DNA of 64,000 nt, taken from NCBI RefSeq assembly GCF_030272615.1, contig NC_081412.1, forward strand, positions 340,627,370 to 340,691,369, read 5' to 3'. The notes under the pieces are model-generated. The model saw nothing but the letters and a program-made list of their open reading frames with translations, ran no database searches and had not been told where the DNA came from. Within the stretch, counting starts at the first letter, position 1. Each line of letters opens with the position of its first letter. Made by a program: the position numbers and the translations under genes. This document shows, piece by piece, positions 11,918-23,645 of the stretch. This DNA is from Cryptomeria japonica (lineage: Eukaryota; Streptophyta; Pinopsida; Cupressales; Cupressaceae).

Positions 11918-12903
11918 TTCTCCCTATCATTGAGCCCGTACATGAGGTCATCTGCCTTGTTTTAGTGAATATTTGAGTGTGGTGTAGATATCATAAAATT
12001 CACTAAAGGGATCACCCTCCTGGGTTGTGCAGAGCCCAAAGTGTAGAAGGATTTACAGAATCCTTGTCAGTTGGTCCAAGTTCTTGAGGATTTTAATAGT
12101 TGGATTTAGCTTCTCCATAGATAGTTGAAGAATCAACTTGGTTTCTGCCTCTTGCAGTGCAAACCCATTTGGGAACCAACAATTGGAAGGCCACTTCTTT
12201 TGTGACATATCCATATTGATGCAAGTATCATGGTATGATATCTTATTGAGACAATGATCATATAAAAAAGAAAACATTCTCATCCACAATGAATCAACTA
12301 TTATATCAATTGAAGGATCACTTCTATTGTGACATCTCCCTATTTTTATTACTTATGAAGGTTGTACTTATTCACAACTTGTTGATTTGACACAAAGAGA
12401 TACATAAGCTTTAAATCATATTTGTGTTAATACTATATAATCACTTCCATCATACAATGTTCAAAGATTCAAAATTTGCAACTCAAAGACTCGAAGAACA
12501 CTATTTAGACTTCTATATTTCTCTATAAAATTATGAATAGTTACAGAATACTCATGTTACCATGTATCTTTCCTATCAATGACTGAGACCTATGACTCAA
12601 TAAACCTAGACTTTACAAAATTTCTCAGCCCCTTCCTAAGTGATCATGGTATTCCTTTTATAACCAAGGAATGCAAACAAGCTACTAATCACTTAGGAAA
12701 CTGGAAAATCGAGCAACAATTGAAACTCTGACTTGGCACCTTTGTCTATGGGTATTCAGGATAACGTCTTTAACTCAATGAAGGTCATCTGCAACTGTCA
12801 CAGTGAAATAAAGATGCCTTTTCAATCACTTATCCTCCCTGTTAGCATCACTCAGGTGCCAAGTCATTCTACTCCTCAGAACATACAAAAACAAAATAAT
12901 CAT
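11918..12903. other. LTR2-linked internal sequence and non-coding spacer
   Basis: 11918-12190 is homologous to 29464-29730 (shared GGGATCACCCTC and CCTTGTCAGTTGGTCCAAG). The rest shows no gene. An 11-bp perfect inverted repeat, ACTTGGCACCT and AGGTGCCAAGT, sits at about 12732 and 12853, about 135 bp from end to end. Confidence 0.45.
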
Positions 12904-15900
12904 TCAAATTAATGGGGCCCTTTTGCCCTTGTTCATAATTATTTCCCATTTGGCTACTTCCTTATCTGTAGGCCAAGCAAACTTATTAACCTCCTCTAAC
13001 TGTCCAACAACCTCATTCCACCAAGCATCAGTTACAGCCCGTGCACCAACAACAAACTATAAAAAATCTACCTCAGCCTTGTATAGTGCGTCCAACACTT
13101 CATTAAAACCAGGAATATCTATGTCATTGCTTAGGTGGAGTAAAGTCTCTGTATTTTCTACTATCATCTCCAATTCATATTTCCAAACATCCAATTGCTT
13201 CAAATTTCCCTCTTTATCATATATGGCAGGAACGAAAACACTATAGCCATCAAAAGATTTCTGCAGTTTTCCCTTTATTAGCTGGTCCTTGCCCTTCAAA
13301 AATGAAAAAAAAGAGTTCACAGTGCCTACAATCTCCTCGGTGTCAGTTATTTTCTCTGGTAGGTCATCCCTATAAACTATAGCAACTTCCAATTTATCCA
13401 TTAATTTGTTCATTCCTGACCACACATTGAATAATGGTTCAAAAAATGAAATGGTAGAAAAACACACATCACCAGCTTCCTTCAGAGAAATGTGAAAGTT
13501 ATGAACATCTTTAATTTGACCTTTTAACATATCAATTCTATGTTGGAGAACCTCCAACAGAGAAAACACCCCTTTCTCATTTCTGGTTTCCTCCAACATC
13601 TCTATCCTCCCAACATACTCCTCAAGCTGAATCTTGATTTGGTTAGGAAATGCAACCTCAATAGAAACAGGAACAAACTCCTCAGGTACATTGGTGGTAG
13701 CATCCACCATCTCTGTAGTATGGCCATGGGATGTACTCTACATATTGGCCAATTTTTCAGTCAACTCCTTGATTTGTTCCTCCTTCACTGCACTCTTCTT
13801 TATCTCTTCTTCGTACTTCTTTGCAATTACAACTAGCTCCTTATATGTTTCAGCGTATCTTTTCTGCAAGTCGATTATTTTAGCTTTATTCATATAGGAG
13901 ACATGTGTCATTAAATCTAGAATTTAATTATCCCCAGTGTCTTGTAGATTCTAAATTAATCTGTCTCCCCTTCTCTCCCCTTGAATATTCATGAGATTGG
14001 GCTTCTGTGTGGCAGGGGCAAGTGACCAGATTTCAAGTCTCTTGGATTTGGGATCAAATCCCGATCCTCTTACAAAATCTCCTCCATCAACCTCTGATTT
14101 GAAAAGAGGACCCGATTGCCTTCTGATTTGATCAATAATGAAGGTGGAGTGAATATCCCACCCAGGAAACAACAACATTCCACTATTTTATACAAGGAGT
14201 CTTGCTTGTTCCACCGTTAAATCCTCACTGTCAGGATCATACAACTGGAGGGCTTGAACAATTTATTCATTTTTCTCTTTACGTCCCTCTCCCTCTCTCA
14301 AATCCAATTATTTTCTCAATTCATTCTTCTTAAGTTTGATTAGGAAAATTTTGAACTCATCTATTTTTATGAAAGAACCATCTTCCATAAAAGACTTTGA
14401 TAGCATAATGCTTTCATCCATGTGAGTAGCTAGAGGTAAATCCACTTCTCCCACTTCTTCTTCAACTAGCTTCTCCCTAAGCCTTTGTCTAATATCTTGA
14501 AAGTATTTACCTTTGTCAACAACCATTGCCTTAGTAGGGTCCTTCCTTACCAATGCTCCCCGTTACTCAAACTTCTATCTTTTCACAGGTGGTTCCCTCA
14601 TAGATTCCACCTCATCACCACTCTCAACAATGTCAACATCCATTACTAGTTGATCAACAAGTGTATTTTCTTGAGAGGACAGTTCATCCTCTGGTTCTTG
14701 TGGCTCCTTTTGTCTTGGCATTTGAGCCATTAAGTACTCATAAGCATTGAGCATCTTCTCCATTATTTTAAAATAACCCTCTTGATGATAAAAACCAACG
14801 AAAGTGGGGTCACTCTCTTTGAATTCTTATTTTAACCTCATCAAATTACCCCATTTCCTTCTTCTCTCTTGCACATGTTCAGTCCTTTCCATCAAATTCC
14901 TGATTACATCCTCTTCATCAAAAGGCTCATGATGTTTCACTTGTGTCCAAGGTGTCATTATCTTTAGTGCAAGTTTTATAAACTGCTGAGGGTCACAAAA
15001 ACCTAGAATAATCAATTACCATTATGTATTGTTTTAACCAATTATTAATTTCATCTAAGGCTCTTTTGCCAATGGTAAAGTCAAGAACTACCCACAACTT
15101 AGGCATAAAAGTACCCTTTTTGTGAGTTAATAAATATTCTTTATCAACTAAAGTGAGCTGCCAAATGAATTCAATTATGGCTAATCTCATTGGAACAAAT
15201 TTTGTTAAAATGTGTGGGGGTTGAGGACACCCATATACCCTCATGACAGTAAAATGATCAAATAAATAAAAATCCCCCCAGTTATGAGTAATGGGCCAAT
15301 TAGGGACAAACTATTGTGGCCTCAAAAGCCTCCTCACACCTAGGATAAGTCTTTCTTTCTTTGTTCTTAATATATCTGTGATAGGTAAAACAATCTAATT
15401 TTGAAAATAAAGAAAAGAGGAATCATAAGTGCTACTATTCCACACCTGTGTCCACTTTTGTATTGGCATGGGCATGTCAAACTCCACTCTTTCTAGTACC
15501 AATTCTTTGTCCATCTTGTTCACATTGTAGTACAAAATTAGGTGCATCAATATGCAATAATGTTTGAAATTAATGACATAAGCCTTTTGGATGTCCACCA
15601 AGGCACCATGGATGTGCTGCACCAAATATCCCACATAATCATAATTTGTATTGACTTCTGGGTGTTGGATGTTCATTTCCATCATCAGATGCTCAGCTCG
15701 CACCATACTTCTCCCATCCATCCCCAACACCTTACATAATCCATAAACTGTACACTTCATATAGAAACGGAAATTACTCAAATCAAACGGCTCCTCCACA
15801 TTACCAAGAATTGGAATAAGAGACCGACTGCCAGACATAGGCATGTATCGGGGAATTGTGTGCTTCTTCAGAACATTCTTATGATTCTCATAATCCTTAT

Positions 15901-16370
15901 TTTCTCTATCTAGGTCTATATCCATGCAAGTTGCACTAGATATCTGGAAAGCTTCAACAAAACTGGCCCTATTGATGGTAACTAGGGCAGATTTATCCTT
16001 CTTTTGAATTACCCTAGTTATAAGGCAATATGCCTTTGCCAACTCGCTAACCAGTTCTACATCCATGTATACATCAGGCACAACTAGTTTAGCCATGTTC
16101 AAGTCCCAAGGATTAGACATGGGCACTCCCTTTACCCTGTTGTTCCAAAAGTATGAAAAATAGATAAGCACTAGAAATATCAGGGGTCTTCGGGTTTCTA
16201 CATTGGTTGCATGTGTTTTTCCAAGTATACTCATTCATGGACAACTCATTATATGTACCTGTTAGCAATTCAATAAATTGTTCTGAATACTTCATCTCTC
16301 TGGTTGATTTCCTCCCCAACGCCTGAGAACTGTTGCTACTCATCACTCTACTCATCTTCTTAAAAAACAC
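12904..16370 (-). pseudogene. Unknown large ORF family, copy 2
   Basis: The best preserved of three copies, about 1,155 codons from the ATG near 16354 to TGA at 12904-12906. Frames change twice (about 16150 and between 15240 and 15015), and several in-frame stops occur, one at 13054. Visible blocks: VPMSNPWDLNMAKLVV (about 16120-16070), a helical globular region to about 15395, RVYGCPQPPHIL...EFIWQL (about 15245-15150), an acidic Glu-rich linker (about 14760-14310), then a long coiled-coil-like region (13710-13057) and a C-terminal AWWNEVVGQLEEVNKF segment. No catalytic motif is recognisable. It lies on the same strand as the hAT transposase and could be a passenger gene of that element or a gene of an LTR2 element. 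Function unknown. Confidence 0.65.
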
Positions 16371-16749
16371 AACTTCAAATTCTGCACAATTATAGCTATA
16401 CCATAGAACTTGACACCTTCACAACCCTAGGACCTACAACTTGCAATTACAGAGAGAAAGCTACCACTCACACCGTCAACACTCGGACCAAGGCTCATAA
16501 ATCATTTCGAGTGTGCAAAATCCTTAACACAATCCTCCCTTTATAATTTTTTAGCCTTGAAAGAACTGGTCATCATCTCAACCAATAAAAATTTAACTGC
16601 AAACTAGCCGTAAAAAAAATGTCGTCATAATGAGTTGTATGCAAAATTAGAAACTATCTTAGAATGAAATTTAACTTTAGTAGTTACTCAACAAAAGGCA
16701 CCAAAACAATCCACATGTCAATTCATCATTTGTCTCGACCCTTTGTTTC
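16371..16749. other. Upstream region of ORF copy 2
   Basis: Non-coding. On the minus strand an AT-rich TATAAAGG-like tract lies at about 16541-16548, roughly 190 bp before the ATG of copy 2, and could be its promoter; this is a guess from position. Nothing else identified. Confidence 0.25.
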
Positions 16750-17222
16750 CATACACCTCAGCAGTCCTCGTGAAGTCATTAAAACACGTGGCACACAGTC
16801 ATCAGCCCTCTGCCTGAAACACTGCCCATTAGAAAATCTCGCGACCTAGTGACAAGCCCTTACGACTCTATCTCCAGCTCGCAAGTTGAAAATGACAAGC
16901 CTTCATAACCTTGAGAGCTAGCGACTGAGGGCAACTACACCACCACTCACCAATTCTTGACCTAAAAAATGTTAAGTCCTCGTCACCGCAACGACCTGGA
17001 GATAGTGGTAACTTTAACACTTGTCGCATAATCACCAACATAAAACTGTTTATCTCTTAACCACTAGCACTTCACTCGCAAGCTCACGACTTGATCACAT
17101 CTTCAGACATTTAACCTCGCAAGCTGGCGATAACCACAAAACTTAACCACAAATTGTCTAGTCGCTAGCTCGTGACTTAAAAATGCTATCATTAAACAAA
17201 CATGAGAGCTAGCGACAACTGT
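16750..17222. repeat. ~460-bp direct repeat, copy B
   Basis: Near-identical partner of 9612-10078. Unlike copy A it runs straight on into the 311-bp tandem array. Both copies contain several TCGCGA palindromes (CTCGCGACCTAG, AGCTCACGAC and similar). Confidence 0.75.
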
Positions 17223-18860
17223 ATGAAATGAGTTACTCGCTAACTCTCATGGCTATAATGCATGACATCAGACCAACTTGAGACCTCGCGACCAAATCAA
17301 TTTCATTAACAACCTCCAGCTTGCTAACATAAAATTCTAACACCCAAAAAGCTAGAGACCTCGCGATGTAAACCCAAACCAACTTGTCGCCATCTCGCGG
17401 CTTGATCACCTCTTCAGACATTTAATCTCGTGAGCTGGCGATAACCATAAAACTTAACCACAAATTGTCTAGTTGCTAGCTCACGACCTAAAGATGTTAA
17501 CATTAAACAAACATGAGAGCTAGCAACAACTGTATGAAATGACTTACTCGCTAACTCTCACAGCTATAATGCATGACATTAGACCAACTCGAGACCTCGC
17601 GACCAAAGAAATTTCATTAACAATATCCAGCTGGCTAACATAAAATGCTAACATCCAAAAAGATAGAGACGTCGAGATTTAAACCCAAACCAACTTGTCG
17701 CCAGCTCGCGACTTGATCAGGTCTTCAAACATTTAACCTCGCGAGTTGGCGATAACCATAAAACTCAACCACAAACTGTCTAGTCACTAGCTCATGACCT
17801 AAAAATGCTAACATTAAACAAACATGAGAGCTAGAGATAACTGTATGAAATGAGTTACTCGCTAACTCTCACGACTATAATGCATGACATCAGACCAACT
17901 CAAGACCTCGTGACCAAAGCAATTTCATTAAAAATCTCCATCTCGCTAACATAAAATGCTAACACCCAAAAAGCTAGAGACCTCACGATGTAAACCCAAA
18001 CCAACTTTTTGCCAGCTCATGGCTTGATCACCTCTTCAAACATTTAACCTCAAGAGCTGGCGATAACCATAAAACTTAACCACAAACTGTCTAGTCGCTA
18101 GCTCACGACCTAAAAATGCTAACATTAAACAAACATGAGAGATAGCGACAATTGTATGAAATGAATTACTCGCTAACTCTCGTGGCTATAATGCATGACA
18201 TCAGACCAACTCGAGACCTTGTGACCAAAGCAATTTCATTAACAATATCCATCTCGCTAACATAAAATGGTAACACCCAAAAAGCTAGAGACCTCGAGAT
18301 TTAAACCCAAAACAACTTGTCGCCAGCTCGCGACTCGATCACGTCTTCAGACATTTAACCTCCAACAACTGTATGAAATGAGTTACTTGCTAACTCTCAG
18401 GACTATAATGCATGACATCAAACCAACTCGAGACCTCGTGACCAAAGAAATTTCATTAACAATCTCCAGCTTGCTAACATAAAACGCTAACACCCAACAA
18501 GCTAGAGACCTCATGATGTAAACCCAAACCAACTTGTCGCCAACTCGTGACTTGATCACCTCTTCAGACATTTAACCTCGTGAGCTGGCGATAACCATAA
18601 AACTTAACCACAAATTGTCTAGTCGCTAGCTCGCGACCTAAAAATGCTAACATTAAACAAACATGAGAGCTAGAAACAATTGTATGAAATGACTTACTTG
18701 CTAACTCTCGCGGCTATAATGCATGACATCAGACCAACTCGAGACCTCGCGACCAAAGCAATTTCATTAACAATATCTAGCTCACCAACATAAAACACTA
18801 ACACCCAAAAAGATAAAGACCTCGCGATTCAAACCCAAACCAACACTTGCTAACTTGCCA
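17090..18860. repeat. 311-bp tandem array, about six units
   Basis: Anchoring on CTTGATCAC gives unit starts at 17090, 17401, 17712, 18023, 18334 and 18551. Four successive intervals are exactly 311 bp. The fifth is 217 bp because 94 bp (from AACCTC to the CAACAACTG segment) is missing. Units differ by scattered substitutions, mostly C/T and G/A at CG sites (TCGCGA to TCACGA or TCGTGA), as expected from methylcytosine decay. No coding signal in either strand. It is part of the hAT-bounded segment. Confidence 0.9.
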
Positions 18861-19797
18861 CTTAAAATGTTAAACATGAAATTGATCCGCAAGTTAGAGA
18901 TGAAACATAAAACATGTTTGATCGACCATTTGACCATCCTTGACGTTGACATGGACAAATAAAGAGAGGACAACTCAAATTTTCAACGCACGACAACTAG
19001 CAAATGAACACAAAAAACAAACACAAAAACCTAATCGCCATGAGCATGACCAGAACTCGGGAAAAGACACTTCCATAAAACCAAAGGATAAACCCATGAC
19101 ATGAATCGAAGCTCGATATGACTTAGCCCAAAAAAATGCAGTCCTAACAGGTGTGACCCTTGAAGTCAGACAAAGTTTGTCTGGTCTTCTCGATATAAAC
19201 GATATGGGGATTTTTGAATTTGGACAATTTGAAGAAGGAAATATATCATATTTTAAGATGAAGATTATGATCATAGAGGACATTTTGAGCCTTGGAGTTG
19301 GTAGTTTGGAAAAATGGAAAAAATGTGTTTTTAACATCATGTTAAGCATTTAATGTAGAAAGGTTCTAACAATTATGAAATATAAATAATTTTATAGATC
19401 TTGTGACACAAATTGTTGCATTTCATGTTAATTATAACGTGGAACCAATTTACCAAAGATAATATATATTCAAGAATCAAACTTCATGCCGAACTAAATA
19501 TATTCTCTTAGCTCTAAGAGTCAAGACTCTAAATTTCTTAAACTAGAACTAAAATATATAGTAAAAATCAACATGCAGTTACAAACAACTATCAAAAACT
19601 AAATTCTAATTGTTTACCAATAATTCAAATTCACAATTAAAAATATGAAATAAGTATCTGTTCTGATTGACAATTTCAAGGAATACAATATAAAAAATCA
19701 TCAACAACAACTATAGTTTTGTTACTTGTAAATTGTAATAGCTAATATGACTCAAGAAGTGTAGTATAAATACCTAAAAACTGACTGCTAATTCACT
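18861..19797. other. Spacer between array and transposase
   Basis: No gene seen. Short open frames at 18975-19349 lack any recognisable motif. 19370-19790 is strongly AT-rich and probably the 3' untranslated part of the hAT transposase gene. Confidence 0.4.
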
Positions 19798-22687
19798 TTA
19801 GTGACTCGGTCTAGACTCTAAGGCTTCTACATCCCAAATGGACTCAAGATCCTGAACCTGACTAGTACTAATAGGTCCATCTTCATTCTGAGTTGGGTAT
19901 TCAAAAATTTCTTCGTCTTCAATTTCATGTTGACTCTAAGATCCATCATTTATCTTAGCACTATCAGTAGGACCACCAACTTTTGAAGTGTTGTAAAACC
20001 CCCATCTTTCGCGCATGGAATTCCAGATTGCCAATGCCCTATCATAAGGAAAATCTCTGACATTATACTGAGTTACAAACAACCTCAAGCAAGTTTCCAA
20101 ATTTTTGTCTAGTTTGTTTCTGATCTTTGATTTCAAAAGCCCCAATGCACTGAAAATTCTCTGATCTTCCACCGACCTCAATATCATTGTTTGACATAAA
20201 TCAACAAGTTTGAAATATTATGGTATTGAAGTATGCAATACTTCACTCTGATCTATCCTTTTCCAAAGCCTTGTTATTGATCCACGTTCAAATGAATTCT
20301 CTAAGTTTTCCAACTGTTGTTTCGTACACAATGCAAAGCGTTTACATTGTTTTTTAAGATGATCTCAATTTAAAATTCCTTCTATTGGCTATCCATTGCA
20401 ATATGCATTTTTTTAAAATTTTAATATCAATTCCTCTAGTTTTTTATGAAACACCTTTGTGTCATTTGGATTATCTCCAAATGAATGTCAAAACTGAGGA
20501 TACACACAACCCATGGCTTCAAGTATTTCTTCTCGAGGGAATCTTTCACAAATCTCAGTTGAAAGTTTGTATGCAATAGACTTCAAATTATCACCAACAG
20601 ATTTAACAATCTTGTCAAAATATTCCTTTTTAACTGGTAGTGCTCTGCCTCGCTTGTCCATCTTAGATTGGTGCATTGGTATCTAAAATCCTTTTACAAA
20701 GACACATAACTCATTTTTTGCATTCAAATGTAAATTTTTTTTAGCATGATTCAAATCTGTAATTATCTGCCACCTAAAAAAATTTGGCCTTCACCCTGTT
20801 AGATCTGAATATAGACCAGCCAGGGCCAAGCATGCCATTTTATGTAGAGTTATATACTCATTGATATACATAGTTCTATCTTGGGCTTTCTTAAAAAGTT
20901 TGTTCATTGAATCTAGCATGGGGAGAAGACTAGCTAAAGTTAACAGAGTCTTTATATCACTTAACTTATGTAAGAGATTAGGAGCTTTGTCTACTGTGAG
21001 GCGTTGCTTGTACATTAGTCCAGTCAAGGATTGATATTCTGTTAGAACTCATTCCGCTGGTCCATGCAAGGAGATCCATATGGTCTCAACATCCCTGAGA
21101 AGCTTGTTTCCTGCTGTTACTCTCTCAACAAAAATATGAAATTCTACAAAATGTTTAGGACTTCGACAAAAGTATGAGTGGAGCTCGTGGACTAGATCTT
21201 CAACTTTTGACACTGTAGGGAATTTGCTTACAATTCTATATGCTAAATTCATTCGATGGGCCATGCAGTGAATGCCAAGCATGCGTGATGCAATACTAGT
21301 TTGTAATCTTGCGCAAAGACCGATCCTTTGACCTTGCATTACTACAGCTCCATCAGCTCCAACACACACCAACTTCTTGGCAATTGTCAAGTCATCCATA
21401 CCAACAATTTCATTCAAAGCTTTCTTAACTTCCAAATATAAAATTTCTCCTGTTGAATTGCCCCTCATTTTATGAACACAGAGTAGATGAGCTCGACAGA
21501 TGTGTTATTTTACGATATACACATACATACAGATCCAAGTAGTGTTATCTACCGTAGTAACTTCATCTATGGATAATGAAATGAATTTTGACTCTTTTAC
21601 ACTCTCCTATAAATTTTGCTTTTCCACCTCAGTGAGATAGTTTTCCATTTCCCATCCAGCATTTATTGACCAATGTGACATAGGATAGTGAGGAACATTC
21701 AAAAAATATAATGAATTACTATATTCTTGGGAAATCTTTCATAGGATGCCCTCTTGACAAAATATGAAAAATAATACTCATCTGAATAGTCTTTTCCAGG
21801 TTTTCATCTTTCGCTGCATGTTCAAGCCCAACCTTGATTATATTTTCACTATTACCGATCAGTGTCATTTTGTGGTTATGCTCTTCATATTCCATGATAT
21901 ACTTAACATGAAGACATTCTTCCTTTGATTTCCATCTTACTACTGGTGTTTCCTTTCCATCTATGATCTATTTTTCATAAACCTTACCAATATGCTTTTC
22001 TATGGTGTCAAGCTTTAGCTACAACTTCTTCTCTCTTTTACTTTTCTAGCTACCAATCTTACACCTACATTTTGTTGGTTGTTCATCATTGTTTGGGACT
22101 GGTTCAATGAATGGATACTTTGCTACCCAATCAAGCTTAAAGCTCCTTGTCATTTCCCACTCCCACCCCATTTTTACTTTTCTTTTTCTTTTCTTCCTAC
22201 CAACATCATCTTCAGTGCTAGCATTTTCATCCAAGTGAATTATCTCATTGTGGGTATCCCTTACAATATCTTCTCCTGTGCCGGTATTGTCATCCTCATT
22301 TGACACATTTAACTCAATGACAATCCCACCTTGTGGTGGTGGTGAGCTAAACTTTGCCAATTCCAAAGTAAGACTTTATGATAGTATCTCTAAGTTTTGG
22401 GCATTTTGATGGCCTCCCAATTCCTTCACCACCCTGAGGAGTCTTACCCTTGTCTGGCATCCCAATCCCTTCACCTCCCCGAGGAGTCTTACCCTTGTCT
22501 GGCCTCCCAATTCCTTCACCACCCTGAGGAGTCTTACCCTTGTCTGGCATCCCAATCCCTTCACCTCCCCGAGGAGTCTTACCCTTGTCTGGCCTCCCAA
22601 TCCCTTCACCGCTCCGAGGAGTGTCACCCTTGTCTGACATCTCAATCCCTTCACCACCCTAAGGAGTCTCACCGTTGTCTGACATCT
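19798..22687 (-). pseudogene. hAT transposase (DUF4371 / ZNF862-like type), broken
   Basis: The protein would be the DDE transposase that cuts the hAT ends. Visible from N to C: a tandem 15-aa repeat (22680-22411), a basic patch KKRKRKVK, a short DNA-binding-like segment FKLDWVAKYPFIEPV with CRCK (about 22150-22050), first catalytic Asp in FISLSIDEVTTVDN (about 21570), second in CVGADGAVVMQG (about 21370-21335), GIHCMAHRMNL (about 21280), RFPREEIL (about 20550) and a C-terminal dimerisation-like segment ERIFSALG-type (SVEDQRIFSALGLLKSKIR, about 20180-20120). It changes frame near 22360 and between 22046 and 21580 and has in-frame stops (for example near 22660, 21030, 19934), so it is inactive. 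Family assignment rests on these motifs; a database search was not possible. Confidence 0.8.
22411..22680 (-). repeat. 45-bp coding tandem repeat, six units
   Basis: Unit starts at 22411, 22456, 22501, 22546, 22591 and 22636, exactly 45 bp apart, so the frame is kept. On the minus strand each unit encodes PDKGKTPxGGEGIGx. Units alternate between two versions (PRGG/M and PQGG/R), giving a 90-bp higher-order period. It sits at the N-terminus of the transposase. Confidence 0.9.
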
Positions 22688-23001
22688 TGACCTCTCACTA
22701 TGAATTAAAACTAATACTATGAAGTATGAAGAAATGATTACTCACCTTTACGCTTTCTTAATTCTCTAAATCAAGAATTAGGAATGCTTAGGCCCATGTT
22801 GCAGGATTGCAACTCTGGCCCTCCGCCCTACAATCAACTTCAAGGTTCCGACTCAAATTGCACAATGCAAATAGAGAGCTCCCAAATTTACTGATCAGAC
22901 ACAAACAAATTGTAAGGAAGACTGTTTCAAAATTTCAATTGTATTTATATCAATTGATGATTCCTTTTTTGGTGAATTTCATGGGCTTTTCAAAATGCAT
23001 C

Positions 23002-23510
23002 TTATTGGCCCTTCGATTTGTATGTAGGTGTCATACTCTATATGCATTGGAAATTTGGAATTTGGCGAAATGGGTCCTCGAATGCTTATAATATTTTATT
23101 GGCCCTTTGTTTTGTATGTGGGTGTCATACTCTATATGCATTGGAATTTGGCGAAATGGGTCCTCAAATGCTTATAATATTTTAATTGTCATTAGTGAAT
23201 TGGGTCTCATTATGCTTAACAAAAAATTTAACAATTGGCGAAATGGGCCGGTGGGTACAATGTCGTGTTACTATTTTTGCCGAATAAGGGAGGTGATCTA
23301 ATACCCGCGTTTGAGTGATTCTAGGTGAATATAACGAGCATCCATGTGAAACGGTATGTGGTCAATGGAGAATCTGAAATACATTGGACCGTGAACGTCA
23401 AAATTCTGGGCGATTTGGCCACCGTGTCGTCCAATACTATTCGCCAATTCAGGGAAAATGGAATGTAAAATTTGCCAAAAGGCGAAGATTTTTCACTAAA
23501 AAACACTCTG
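23002..23510. repeat. Right subterminal region of hAT with TTGGCGAAATGGG repeats
   Basis: A ~95-bp tandem duplication (from 23002 and 23097) carries TTTGGCGAAATGGGTCCTC at about 23060 and 23147; a third TTGGCGAAATGGG is at about 23234. Further GGCGA or TCGCC cores occur at about 23408, 23442 and 23480. The motif matches the left-end cluster (9284-9612), supporting the view that 9200-23510 is one transposon. Confidence 0.6.
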
Positions 23511-23622
23511 CTCAAAATGATGATGCAAAGAGGAGTCTCAATTGAATAGGGAGATGCAGTCACAAAGGCGAGGGCCTAAAATGCTGTCAAAATTGCAAGG
23601 GTTGCAATTTTATGATGCTACA
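23511..23622 (-). repeat. 3' LTR of G, piece 2
   Basis: Aligns with 29165-29276 (GATGATGCA...ATTTTATGATGCTACA). It contains the LTR start on the minus strand, TGTAGCATCATAA. The first eight bases (23511-23518) are the duplicated hAT target site. Confidence 0.85.
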
Positions 23623-23645
23623 TTTAGCCCCCACTTGAGCGGGAG
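23623..23645 (-). other. Polypurine tract of element G
   Basis: On the minus strand it reads CTCAAGTGGGGGCTAAA and lies directly before the LTR start TGTAGCATC. The preceding ATACTCCCGCT is shared with the sequence before the LTR at 50017. Confidence 0.7.

Larger units (their letters stand above)
9200..23510 (-). mobile_element. Large hAT-like transposon (composite, 14.3 kb)
   Basis: The insert interrupts the G 3' LTR and is bounded by CTCAGAAT (9192-9199) and CTCAAAAT (23511-23518), an 8-bp duplication with one mismatch; 8 bp is the size hAT transposases make. The ends read CAGGG on the left and, inverted, CAGAG on the right, both fitting the hAT terminal consensus YARNG; beyond five bases the inverted ends match poorly. 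Inside lies a hAT transposase pseudogene (19798-22687), and TTGGCGA motifs cluster near both ends. The interior also holds an LTR2 copy and copy 2 of the unknown ORF. The interior may be one giant element or a smaller hAT swollen by later insertions. Confidence 0.65.

Noticed and set aside
12923-13246. 107-codon plus ORF, and similar plus frames to 13897
   Set aside because: Shadows of the coiled-coil end of ORF copy 2 on the minus strand.
17090-18860. CRISPR-like array
   Set aside because: Plant nuclear context, 311-bp units without unique spacers; it is a plain tandem repeat.
22376-22690. Two further open frames over the 45-bp repeat
   Set aside because: A 3n-long tandem repeat opens several frames at once; only the frame leading into the transposase was kept.
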